A stretch of DNA of 64,000 bases from Excoecaria cochinchinensis (Eukaryota > Streptophyta > Magnoliopsida > Malpighiales > Euphorbiaceae): contig CANTUQ010000070.1 in assembly GCA_947683425.1 (NCBI GenBank), forward strand, positions 7,643,501 through 7,707,500, read 5' to 3'. The notes beneath the pieces were generated by a model. The model did not search any database, was not told the DNA's origin, and saw only the letters and a program-made list of their open reading frames with translations. The translations under genes were made by a program, and so were the position numbers. Positions 38,062 to 50,360 of the stretch are shown in pieces. Each line of letters opens with the position of its first letter. Position 1 is the first letter of the stretch.

Positions 38062-38069
38062 TATAAATA
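38062..38069 (+). promoter_or_regulatory. TATA box of the LAC3 pseudogene
   Basis: TATAAATA lies at the position homologous to the LAC2 box, with the leader conserved almost base for base. The promoter may still be readable although the gene is dead. Confidence 0.65.
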
Positions 38070-38419
38070 GCTGCACAAATGCAACCTTAAAATCACATAT
38101 TGTCAGGGATGACTTGAGAACACAATCACAAAGAACATAATAATTTCACCTTTAGACAAGCGTCAGAAAATAGGGTTAAGAAAAGAGGATTTAATATTAG
38201 GGTTTTTCATTCTGAATGGGCTGCTCCTTTGCACTGCTGCTCGCAACGTTCATTATTATAATTTCGTTGTAAGTTTTTATTTTTCTTTTCCTTTTTAAAA
38301 TAGATATGATTTTTGAGATTTTTGTTTATAACTCTTGTTAATGTAATTGTATATTCGAGTTTCGGGGGATCATTTATAGATATATAAATAATTTTAGTTA
38401 TATTATACACACAGACTAT

Positions 38420-39326
38420 TGTTGGACTTCTTCTATCCCATGAGGAGAGAGTCCAAATATTGACCCTTGTATCAGGTATATAAAAGGTATAAATACAGAA
38501 GAGTGATTTGAAAATGTGTCTGAAAGAAAGAAAGAAAGAAAGAAAAATTGGGAGAGAGAGAGTTGAGAAAGAAAAATCTGATTTTTCTTCTACACAGACC
38601 AGTCCCACGAGTTCTTTATTTTCTAAAGATTCAGCCGTTGAATCAAACTAAAATTTGGAGAGAATCTTTCTCACATATCAATCTTAATTTTAAACGGTGA
38701 AGATCAGATTCTGAAGTCCGGAGATTATTTCATAGCTGAGACAACAGATTTTTCTTCTACACAGAGCAATCCCACGAATTCTTTATTTTTCGGAGATTGA
38801 ACCATTGGATTGAGCTGTATTTGGATAGAATCTTCCTCACATCCTGATATTCATTATCAACGGTGAAAATTGAATTCTGACATCCTGAGATTAACTCATC
38901 GCTGGGATAAAATTCAAATTTCTGGGTATTAGGTCTCTTGCTTTTGTCTTTAATTTATTCCATATATGTTGATGTTTATTCCAAGATTATGATGATGATG
39001 ATTATATGCCTCTAGTTAGAGAAGATTTACTGTAATAGATAGAATATATGTTGTATTTGCCCATTATTTGATAGTGAAAGATTTAAGAGGCTTAAGGGTC
39101 CCGTGGCTTTTACTCCTTACATCGAGAACGTTTTTCACGTAAAAAATTTTGCTTGTTCTTGTGTTGATTGTGGCTGAAAAATCTAGAATTTATTGATGTG
39201 GTATTTATTTTGGATATTATTCTATTTGTTAGTTTACTTAAAAGGTTCAGTCAAGTAGGAAAAGACAAACAATAAAAATTTATTTCGCACATTTAGTGTT
39301 TCCGTTATTGGTCATTTTTTCCATCA
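38420..39326 (+). repeat. Copia D 5' LTR
   Basis: Direct repeat of 43370-44289. It is followed by the primer-binding site. Confidence 0.94.
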
Positions 39327-39376
39327 GATTGGTATCAGAGCTTTTGGTTGTTGTTGTTGTTAGACTTGTTTGAACA

Positions 39377-42300
39377 ATGAAAGCTAATACAAGTAGAATG
39401 GTTAATTTAAATGGTTCAAATTACCATGTCTGAAAAGGCAAAATGAAGGATCTTCTTTGTGTTTATTGAAAATAAGCTTGATGATAAGAAATATGCAGAA
39501 TGGACTATTTTGCATTGACAGGTTTGTGGGTATATATGGGAATGGGTGGATGATAATGTTTTGAATATTATTAGTGGTGAGATAGATGCACGTAAGTTAT
39601 GGAATAAACTTGAGCAGTTGTATGCTCGAAAGACAGGGAATAACAAGTTGTTATTGATTAAGTAAATAATGAATTTGAAGTATCGAGATGGAACTCCTAT
39701 GGGAGACCACTTGAATACCTTTCAAGAAATTATAAATCAGCTTGAAGGAATGGGAATCAAGTTTGAGGATGAGATATAGGCTTTGTGGGTTCTTGGTACA
39801 TTACCAGACTCTTGGGAGACATTTAGAACATCATTATCTAACTCTGCGCCAGATGGGGTTATTACCATGCAATTGGCTAAGGAAAGTGTCCTGAATAAAG
39901 AGATTAGAAGAGAGTCACAAGGTTCCTCCTCACATTCAGAAGTCTTAGTCACAGAAAGGAGGGGAAGAAGTAAGAGTAAAGATCCGAATAGAGGAAATCA
40001 GCGCATTAGTTCTAAGGGTAAGCTTACTGATATTGAGTGTTTTCATTGTGGTAAGAAGGGGCACACTAAAAGGTTCTGCAGAGAGCTGAAGAAAGAAAAT
40101 AAACAACATGCTGATAACAGACAATGGGTTGACAATAATCAAAAGAATACTGATGGTGGTAATGAAAATGCTATAGTTAATACTACTACTGATAACTATC
40201 TTGTTTGTTATAATTGTGGTATTGTTAACTTTGCACATGATGAGTCGAGTTGGGTAATTGATAGTGGTGCTACATGTCATGTTGTATCATAAAGGGAATA
40301 TTTTTCATCTTACACTCCAGGTGACTTTGGTGATGTATAAATGGGTAATGATGGGATATCAAAGGCTATTGGTATTGGAAAAGTTTATTTCAAATTTGAC
40401 ACTAGGACGGAATTGGTTTTGCATAATGTGAAATATGTCCCAGATATTAGATTGAATTTAATTTCTATAGGTTTGCTTGATGATGATGGCTATTACAATG
40501 GCCTTGGTAATGGACAATGGAAGCTCACTCGAGGTTCTTTGATTATGGCAAGAGGTAGCAAACATTTAAAGTTGTACACAGTACATCCAAAGATCTCCAA
40601 AAACTTTGTTAATGTAGTGGAGAATACTGATATGATTGATTATGGCATAAGAGACTTGCCCATATGAGTGAAAAGGGCATGTCCATGTTGTCAAAGAAGA
40701 AATTGCTATCTGGTGTGCAGGATATTCACTTGAAGAAATGTTCTGACTGTTTGACAGGTAAACAGATAAGAGTCTCTTTTAAAAGTCATCCTCCTTCCAA
40801 AAAGGAGAACATACTTGATTTGGTGCATTCTGATATTTGTGGTCCTATGTCTACGAAGACACTTAGTGGTTCCTTTTATTTTGTTACATTCATCGATGAT
40901 TATTCAAGGAAGATTTGGGTTTATACCTTGAAGTCTAAAGATCAAGTATTAGATGCATTCAAGCAGTTTGAAGCTCTAGTTGAGAGACAGACTAAGAAGA
41001 AGCTCAAGTGTATCCGGACAGACAATGGAGGGAAATATATAAGCCCTTTTGATGCATATTGTAGACAACAAGATATTTGGCACCAAAAGACTCCTCCAAC
41101 GACCCCGCAGCTGAATGGTTTAGCAGAGAAGACAAACAGGACATTGGTTGAGTGAGTCAGATGTGTGCTATCATATGTAGGATTGCCTAGATCATTTTAA
41201 GGTGAGGCTTTGAGTACTGTGGTACATGTTTTAAATCTAACACCCTATGTTCCTTTGCATTTTGATGTTCCTGACATGGTTTAGAGCGGGAAAAATATTT
41301 CTTATGATCACTTGCGCGTCCTTGGATGTAAGATTTTTGTGCATATTTCAAAAGATGAGAGATCTAAGCTTGATGTGAAGACTAGAAATGTGTGTTCATT
41401 GGCTATAGACAAGATGAGATGGGTTACAAGTTGTACGACCCAATTACGAAGAAAATTGTGAGAAATCGAGATATTATCTTTATGGAAGATCAGACTTTGA
41501 AAAATATTGAGAAGGCAGAGACAGTTCCTCAGTGTGTTGATGATCTTATTGATTTGGATTCAGTTTTTGCTCAGCATGCTGATACGCAGACTGGAGATGA
41601 TGATCAAAATCCTGACCAGCAGGATACTGATGATGTTGATCTCCACAACAAGTTGATATGGATGAGACTGTCCATAAGGAGTTATCAGTACCAGATGCAC
41701 CACCATTTATTCCACTTAGACCGTCTGTTAGAGATCGTCATTCTTCTACACAGTATTCTGCTGATGAGTATATGATTTTGACTGATGGGGGAGAACCTGA
41801 AAGTTATGCAGAAGCCATAAAAGATGAGCACAAGAAGAAGTGGATTGATGCCATGCAAGATGAAATAAAGTTCTTGTATGAGAATAACACCTTTGAGTTG
41901 GTGGAGTTGCCTAAAGGCAAAAGAGTTTTAAAGAACAAGTGGGTATACAAAGTGAAGCAAGATGAGAACTATTCACAACCACGGTACAAAAATAGATTGG
42001 TAGTTAAAGGATTTAGCCAGAAGAAAGGTATTGATTTTGATGAGATTTTTTCTCGAGTTGTGAAAATAGCATCTATTCGTGTTGTTCTCGGTTTAGCAGC
42101 TAGCCTTGATTTGGAGGTTGAGCAGATGGATGTCAAGACTGCTTTTCTCTATGGTGACTTAGATAAGGAGATTTATATGGAGTAGCCTAAAGGGTTTCAG
42201 ATGAAAGGCAAAGAGAGGTATGTGTGTAGATTTCAGAAAAGTCTATATGGTTTGAAGCAAGCACCAAGGCAGTGGCATAAAAAGTTTGAGTCTGTTATGG

Positions 42301-43351
42301 GAGAGCAAGGCTACCGGAAGGCTACTTCAGATCACTGCATATTTGTTCAAAGGTTTGGTAGTGATTATCATTTTATTGCTATATGTTGATGACATGTTAA
42401 TTGTTAGAAAGAATACTGGAAGGATTGCTCAGTTAAAGCAACAGTTGAGTAAGTCTTTTGTTATGAAGGACTTAAGGCCAGTAAAATAAATTCTTGGCAT
42501 TAAAATTACTCGAGAAATGGCTGCTAAGAAATTGCATATGTCACAGAAAAAGTACATTGAAAAGATGCTTTGCAGGTTCAATATGGATAAAACTAAAGTG
42601 ATTAATTCTCCTCTTGCAACCAACTTTAAGCTAACTGAAAAAGATTGCCCTTTTACTGAGAAAGAGAAGGAATAGATGGATAGAGTTCCATATGCCTCAG
42701 CTGCAGGAAATTTGATGTATGTTATGGTGTGCAGTCGGCCTGATATAGCTCATGTAGTAGGTGTTGTTAGTCATTTTCTGTCAAATCCGGGTAGGAAGCA
42801 TTGGGAAGCAGTTAAGTGGATATTTAGATATCTTCGGGGTACTTCCAAATTGGGTATTATATTTTGAAATAGAAAGCCAGTGCTAGTTGGGTATACAGAT
42901 TCTAATATGGCAGGAGACAAAGATAGTCACAAATCAACTTCTAGGTATTTGATGAATTTTACAGGGAGATTGTGTCATGTCAATCAAGACTGCAAAAGTG
43001 TGTTGCACTTTCTACTATAGAGGCTGAGTATATAGCAGCAACGAAAGTAGGTAAGGAGATGTTATGGTTGAAAAGATTTGTGCAAGAGTTAGACTTCAAG
43101 CAGCAACGCTATGTAGTGTTTTATGATAATCAAACCGCGATTCATCTTGCTAAAAACTCGACTTACTACAAGAAAACAAAACATATTGATGTGAGGTATC
43201 ATTGGATTAGAGATGCTCTTGAAGAGAAAATGTTTGAACTTTATAAGGTTCATACCGATGATAATAGTTCCGATATGTTGACAAAAATTTTAGCTAAGCA
43301 GAAGCTAAACGTGTGTTGCTCCATCGCCGGGATGACAGACTCTTCCTCATA
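39377..43351 (+). pseudogene. Copia D gag-pol remnant
   Basis: Gag begins at 39377 and is broken by several stops before 39783. The zinc knuckle CFHCGKKGHTKRFC lies in 39783-40292, followed by the protease motif VIDSGATCHV. A GAG-pre-integrase region is at 40341-40667. Integrase (HSDICGP, RTDNGGKY) is in 40664-41155, with further stops to 41390. Reverse transcriptase (QMDVKTAFLYGDLDKEIYME) is in 41658-42185 and 42201-42489, where YVDDM is present after a frame change. RNase H is in 42676-43352 (STIEAEYIAATKVGKEMLW, KTKHIDVRYHWI). At least ten stops or frame changes make it inactive. Confidence 0.92.
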
Positions 43352-43369
43352 GTCAGAAAGGGGGAGATT

Positions 43370-44289
43370 TGTTGGATTTCTTCTGTCCCATGAGAAGAGA
43401 GTCCAAATATTGGTATTTGTATCAGGTATAAAAAGGGTATAAATACAGATGAGTGGTTTGAAAATGTGTGTGAAAGAAAGAAACAAAGAAAGAAAAATTG
43501 GGAGAGAGAGAGTTGAAAAAGAAAAACCTGGTTTTTCTTCTACACAGACCAGTCCCACGAGTTCTTCATTTTTCAGAGATTCAGTTGTTGGATCAAGCTA
43601 AAATTTGGAGAGTAGCTTTCTCACACGTCGATCTTCATTCTCAACGGTAAAGATCGGATTCTAAAGTACAAAGATTATTTCGTGGCTGAGACAACAGATT
43701 TTTCTTTTACACACACCAATCCCACGAATTTTTTATTTTCTGGAGATTTAACCATTGGATTGAGCTAAATTTTAGATAGCATATTCCTCACATCCTGAAA
43801 TTCATTATCAACAGTGAAGATCGGATTCTAAGATCCAGAGATCAGTTCGTGGCTGTGACAGAATTCAAATTTCTAGATATTAGCTCTCTTGCTTTTGTCT
43901 TTGATTTATTCCATATATCTTGATGTTTATTCCAAGATTATGATGATGATGATGACGATTATATGCCTCTAGTTTTGTCTAGAGAAGATTTGCTGTAATA
44001 GACATAATATATGTTATATTTGCCCATTATTTGATAGTGAAAGATTTAGGAGGCCTAAGAGTCCCGTGATTTTTACTTCTTACATCGATGAAGTTTTCCA
44101 CGTAAAACATTTTGCGTGTCCTTGTGTTAATTGTGGCTGAAAAATCCATAATTTATTGCTGTGGTATTTGTTTTGGATATTATTTTATTTGTTAGTTTAC
44201 CTAAAAAGTTCATTCAAGTTGGGAAAGACAAACAACGAACATTCATTCCGCACATTTAGTGTTTCTGTTGTTGGTCATTTTTTCCATCA
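43370..44289 (+). repeat. Copia D 3' LTR
   Basis: Direct repeat of 38420-39326, ending next to the second ACTAT. Confidence 0.94.
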
Positions 44290-45447
44290 ACTATCGATAT
44301 TTAAATTACAATAATAAAAAATTATTCTTTTACAATATCTAAGGGAAAATAAAAGAAGCTAAAAATAAAGAAACCTGTTTATACTCAAATGCAAACAAAA
44401 TTTTAGAAGTCATTGTCCAGTTGGGGCTTAATTAATTTAATTATGATAGGTAATTAGGCAAAAACTTTTATTTTACATATGTATTAGGTTTTATTTTGTA
44501 ATGATGATTATTTTTATGGTTGTAGCTGGAAGAGGCAAATTTTACAAGGTTATGTGAAAGTAACAGTATGCTGACTGTAAATGGGAGTTTTCCTAGACCA
44601 ACAATACAAGGGTATAAGGTTTATGTGAATGTACGTAATCAAGGAAACTATGGTGTTACAATTCATTGGTAATCTCCTTCTCTAATAACTACTTTTTAAA
44701 TGTAACACCAAGTTGGAAAATAAATTAAATAACAACTTAAGAAATAAAGAAATTAAGAAGAATTATTCAATTCTTAAAAAGCCATATTCAATTATGCCTC
44801 ACTATTCTCGTGCTATACATTTGTTTAAATATATCAAAATTCAAACAAAGGTGTCTATCAAATCTAAAAATTATGCTATCTAAAGGAGGATGAATATGTA
44901 CTATTATAATATCATGAAAATTTCTTGTCTATATTAGATCTATAAAAAAAAATTCTGGACTAACATAATTAGACTTTTGACATGTGGAAAATAATCAAAT
45001 AATAAAATAACTATTTTTTGTACATGATAAGAAGTATTTATATATCAATGCCATTAAATAAAATTTATTGATGAAAATTGTATATTTAATTTTTATAATA
45101 AGGATTATTCATAAGAAGACAAAAAAAAAAAGACAATACAAAATACTATTTTGAAAATTATACCTATGTTTTTCTTTAGTCAACTTCCAACTATAAAGAA
45201 TATATGACAAGGTATATCATTTTATCCTTGCATCTAAACTAGTATTTATTTTTTACTATTTAAAAATCATTTGTATACAGTGGATTGAAGCAATATTCTG
45301 ATTTAATTTTTCAAGAGAGGCATAATATTTAATTACAATTATAAATATTATTAGAAGAAATCCAATCAAATTTTTTTCTCACTTTAAATTGAGTACTGAC
45401 AAATCATGTAACTTTTTGTGGTTAATACTAAGAATTTTTAAATTTGT

Positions 45448-47671
45448 CACTACAAGAAATTGTAGTTTTCGCGACGAAATTTTAGCGACGGATGAATTTT
45501 CGTCGCAAATTTGCAACGGAAAGGACATTCCGTCGCAAATTAGTAACGAAAAAAAAATTCCATCGGTAATTAGCAACGGAAAAAAAATTTCGTCGCTAAA
45601 AATAGCGGGAATAATTTTCCTCCAATTTTAACGACGGAATTTCAATTTTCGTCGCTAAATTTAGCGACGAAAATTGAAATTCCGTCGCTAAAATTATTAA
45701 AAAAAATAATATCTTTTATTAGCGACGGAAATTTTTTAGCGACGGAAATTCATTTTTCGTCGCTAAAATTTTCCTATTAATTCTATATTTTCTCTCTCCT
45801 TCCCCTCTCCCCCACCTCCCGATTCCCCCTCTTCTGCACCTCTGCCCACCGCCGCCCTCCTCTGGCGTGCCTCCACCGGTAGATCCGGCCTTCCCACCGA
45901 CGTCCGCCGCCGATCCGACCCGGACCACCCACCTCCATCCTCCTCTTCTCCCTCCCCTCCCTCCCCTCCCTCTCCCCTCTCTCTTCTCCTTCCTCCTCTC
46001 ACTGCTCAGCCTTTTGTGCCGCCGTTTCCCTCCTTCCGGCCGCCATTCCGGCTCCCCCTCCCCTCCCCGGCGCCGATCTCCCCTCCCCCTCCCCTCCGGC
46101 GCTGGGTATGCTCTTATTTTTGTTTTCGTCAATTTTTTTAGGGTTTTCTTGATTTGCAATTGGAAAGGAGCTATATTAGCGTGACTTTTCTGATTCAGAT
46201 AGTTCTTCTTTATTTAATTGGATTTGGGTTCATGTTTCTCAATATTTTTTTTTTTATTTTTGGGTATATATAGATTGATTTTTTATTGGTTGTTTCAATG
46301 TAATAAGTTTTATTTATGTATCCTTTTGTTTTAGTTGGGTTGCATTGTCTGGTAAGGAAAATATTTTTCTCTCGTTGTGTAGCTTTCCAGTTTTTGATTA
46401 TTTGTTTTTAATGGTCTAGCATCTTCTTTTGGGGGTCGTTGGATTGCATTTCACTACTCGTTCACATCGATAATTATGCAATCTCCCAATTTCCCTGTCA
46501 ATTATACCTGCTGGTTCATCAGCATAAATAGGAATTTTTTGATTTTGCTTTGATTATTTTATTTATCAAGGTAGTTGGTGCCTTGACATAATAATTTTGT
46601 CCAGCAAAGGAATAAAGTTGGCTCCCTGTCTCCCTTTTTGCCTTTTCAAATTGTTTATCCCTGTATATAAATGTTCTACTGTGCTGGGCGGGTTTTCTAT
46701 AAAGTTTACAGAAACTACTTTCAGCATTAAGTGCTAAAGGTTAGATACAAAAATTTCTAACTCAACATTGGGCTTCATGAGCTGCATTGGACATACCATC
46801 CTCATCATGCTATATTGTGTTTGTTCTGGCCATTTGACTGCTATTGTGTGGCTCGATAAAAGGGAACCCAGTAATACATCTTTGTTTCATCTTGTATTGG
46901 AAGATTGAAAACTAACACTGCATATCCATGTGCTTGCTAGTTGATTAATTCCTGCTACTGGTATAAGATTTTATTGCATTAGACTGCCTCCGTTGGTGCT
47001 TTGAAGTACAATCTCAAATAGATTTAAATGTGGACACGTGTAGTACATTGGACTTGCTTGAGAAATAGTTGTATGTTGTCTTCTTTATTTCTTCTCATGA
47101 TTGCTTCACATGTGCACATACATGCACATGCACTTCGTAAAATGTGTGGTTCACTTTTTGCCTATTTGATACTTGGACAATTTAAATTTTTACTATTTGA
47201 GCTGTACTTTTATTTGGAACACATACTGTGTTGATGCAAATTACATTGTTCTTTCAAATGCTATCTTTAGACATAAATCTCATCAGTATGTCTATATGAT
47301 CTTAGCAGATGTTCTTACTGTTCCTCAAGAAATTTTTGAGAAATCTGATGGAGGTGCTTTCTTATGAGGTAATTATTATTTTAATGGTGTTATAATTTAC
47401 TGTTGCATGTCTAATTTATAAATGCAAACTTATTGTAATGCTTGATGTGGAGCTTGTTGTTATAATTATTTTTTTTTTATTTGTAAAAATTCCCGACGCA
47501 AATTCAATTTTCGTCGGGAAATTTACCGACAGAGTTTCATTTTTCGTCGGGAATTCCCGACGGAAATTCATTTTTCGTAGGCAAAATCCGTCGGCAATTT
47601 TGTTTCCTGACGGAAATTCCTTATTTTTCGTCAAGAATTTTCGTCGGGAAATCCTTTTTTTTCTTGTAGTG
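45448..47671 (+). mobile_element. CACTA-type element E3 in LAC3 intron 2
   Basis: It starts CACTACAAGAAATTG, ends TTTCTTGTAGTG, and is flanked by the 3-bp duplication TGT, as expected for CACTA elements. The LAC2 intron shows the empty site. GCGACGGAA palindromes fill 45470-45770 and CCGACGGAAA-type palindromes fill 47490-47660. A GC-rich, pyrimidine-rich leader (45790-46110) follows the left array, then AT-rich, intron-like sequence to about 47400. No transposase was recognised. Confidence 0.92.
47238..47368 (+). pseudogene. Possible captured exon inside E3, not recognised
   Basis: An open stretch encodes ANYIVLSNAIFRHKSHQYV and, further on, ILADVLTVPQEIF and KSDGGAFL. It closes with a stop directly before GAG/GTAATT, a good donor at 47369. 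Its composition and spacing resemble a real exon more than the surrounding sequence does. I do not recognise the family, so it could be chance. Confidence 0.3.
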
Positions 47672-48236
47672 TGTGTTTCCTAACTACTAAAGAGTTATGA
47701 ATGATAAAACAACAGGCATGGAGTGAAGCAGCCAAGAAATCCATGGCCAGATGGTTCAGAAAACATTACATAATGCCCAATACGAAATAATACTTTCAAA
47801 TGAAGAAGAAACTCTGTGGTGGCATGCTCACTGTGATTGGTCAAGAGCCACTGTACACGGTGCCTTTATCATTTTGCCAGCTCTTGGCACCACCTATCCA
47901 TTTCCTAAACCCCATACCCAACAAACACTTATAATTGGTATTTAATTTCCCTAATTTTGTGATATAACAAAACACACATATATTTTTGGTACATTAAGCA
48001 ATAATAACTTGATTAATATTGCAGGATCATGGTTTAAGGTAGATGTGAAGGCATTAATTGACCAGGCACTTGCAGTTGGAGCTACTCCAAGTCCATCTAA
48101 TTCTCACACCATTAACGATCAACCTGGAGATCTCTTACCATGCTCTAATGGTAAAGCTATAAATATATAAAATATAAAAAAAAAATTGAGACCTCTAGCA
48201 CTTGTTAATTGAGTGCTGCTATCAGGTTTAAACTTG

Positions 48237-48930
48237 CACTACAAGAAAAAAAGGATTTTTTGATGAAAATTCCCGACGGAAAATAAGGAATTTCCGTCGG
48301 GAAAAGAAATTGCTGACGGAAATTCATTCCGTCAGCATATTAGTTATAGGCAAAATTCCCGACGGAATTTTTTCCGTCGAAAAAATTCCCGACGAAATTT
48401 CAATTTCCGTCGGGATTGCCAACAGAAAAAGAATTTCCGTCGGGAAATTTGCCGATGGAAAAAGAATTTCTGTCGAGAATTGCCGACGGAAAAATAATTT
48501 CCGTCGGGAAATTTGCCGACGAAAAATGAATTTCCGTCGGGAAATTTTACAAATAAAAAAATAATAATAATAACAACAATACAAATTAACATAAATAAAT
48601 AATAATAATAACAATACAAATTAACATAATAATAATAATAGTAATAATAATATTAATTAAGGTACAAATTTTAATAACAATAATAATTAAATAATAACAA
48701 TAATAATTAACACAACTACTTAATAAAAATTATAATAATCATAATAATAATTAGGATAAATATTTAATAAAAATAATAGCAATACCAATTAGCATACCCA
48801 ATTAACAATAATAATAAGAATAATAATAACTAAAATTAACACAACTTCTTAATAAAAATAATAACAATAATAATAATTAAGAAAATTATTTAATAAAACT
48901 ATTAAAAATACTAATTAACCTACCCATTAC

Positions 48931-48966
<36 letters not shown>

Positions 48967-49050
48967 TAACACAACATTACAATAATTATAATAATAATTA
49001 AGATAAATATTTAATAATACTCATAATTATTATAATTAACATATCCATTA

Positions 49051-49101
<51 letters not shown>

Positions 49102-50360
49102 TAAATTTATAATTAATAAATAAACAAAAAAAAAGAAATAAACCAAACTTACCCAAATCGCTGGTCACCACAGCAGGAGGCCACCGGAGGCACCACAGGA
49201 GATGGAACGGCAGGGGGAGGCGGAGATCCACGCGTCGCCGACCGCAGCACCCACCGCAGCTCGCCGGCGAGAGAGATCGGGGGTGGGGGGGAAGGGAAAA
49301 TGTGAGAGGGGAGCGGGGGAGGAAGGGAAGGAAAAGGGGGAGGGGGAAGGGGAAATCGGCGCCAGGGAGGGGAGGGGGAGCCGAAATGGCGGCCGAAATG
49401 AGGGCAACGGCGGCACAGCCACAGGAAAGAAGGCTGGGCAGAGAGAGGAGGGAGGAGAAGAGAGAGGGGAGAGGGAGGGGAGGGAGAGGAGGAGGCCGGA
49501 GGTGGGTGGTCCGGGTCGGATCAGCGGCGGATGTTGGTGGGAAGGCCGGATCTGCCGGTAGAGGCACGCCAGAAGAGGGCGTCAGTGGGGAGAGGCGCAG
49601 AGGAGGGGGGATAGGGAGGGAGGGGAGAGGGAGGGGAGAGGGGAAGGAGAGAGAAAAAATAGAATTTATAGGAAAATTTTAGCGACGGAAATTGAAATTA
49701 GCGACGAAAATTGAAATTTCGTCGCTAAATTTAGCGACGAAATTTCAATTTCCGTCGATAATAAAAGATATTATTTTTTTAAAATAATTTTAGAGACGGA
49801 AATTGAAATTCCGTTGATAAAATTTAGCGACGGAATTTCAATTTTCGTCGCTAAATTTAGATATTATTTTTTTAAATAATTTGAGCGACAGAAATTGAAA
49901 TTCAGTCGCTAAGTTGCTAAATTGAAATTCCGTTGCTAAATTTAGCGACGGAATTTCAATTTTCGTCGCTAATAAAAGATATTATTTTTTTAATAATTTT
50001 AGCAACGGAAATAGAAATTCCGTCCGCTAAGTTGCTAAATTGAAATTCTGTCGCTAAATTTAGCGACGGAATTTCAATTTCCGTCGCTAACAAAAGATAT
50101 TATTTTTTAATAATTTTAGCGACGGAATTTCAATTTCCGTCGCTAATAAAAGATATTATTTTTTTTTAATAATTTTCGTCGTAATTTCGGTTGTTAAAAC
50201 TGGAGGAAAATTATTACCGCCATTTTTAGCGACGGAATTTTTTTACCGTCCCTAATTGGTGAATTTTTTTACCATCCCTAATTAGTGACGAAATTTTTTT
50301 CTTCCTTCCTTTTCGTCCGTCGCTAAATTTCCGTCGCGAAAACTACAATTTCTTGTAGTG
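48237..50360 (-). mobile_element. CACTA-type element E4 in LAC3 intron 4, opposite orientation to E3
   Basis: The terminus CACTACAAGAAAA at 48237 pairs with TTTCTTGTAGTG ending at 50360, and a TTG duplication flanks the element. CCGACGGAA palindromes occupy 48270-48545 and GCGACGGAA palindromes 49680-50340, the mirror image of E3. The G-rich block 49460-49580 is nearly identical to the reverse complement of the E3 leader. Between them is a long (AAT)n-rich tract (48555-49130) in place of the E3 intron-like part. Proline- or glycine-rich frames in the GC block are compositional and not genes. Confidence 0.92.
48555..49110. repeat. (AAT)n-rich simple repeat tract in E4
   Basis: Imperfect AAT/ATA runs include long pure stretches near 48930-48965 and 49050-49100. 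Confidence 0.88.

Larger units (their letters stand above)
38420..44289 (+). mobile_element. Copia LTR retrotransposon D in LAC3 intron 1
   Basis: LTRs at 38420-39326 (907 bp) and 43370-44289 (920 bp) are both TGTTGGA...CCATCA and are flanked by ACTAT (38415-38419, 44290-44294). The primer site TGGTATCAGAGC follows the 5' LTR at 39330-39341. A purine tract AAAGGGGGAGA precedes the 3' LTR. Each LTR has a TATAAATA box and a GAAA repeat near its start. By eye the LTRs differ at many positions, so this insertion is older than Copia B. Confidence 0.96.

Noticed and set aside
45763..46184. Glycine-, arginine- or proline-rich frames on both strands of the GC-rich leader in E3
   Set aside because: Low-complexity composition; the same block gives long frames on several strands, also in E4 (48998-49682) and E2 (16348-16668).
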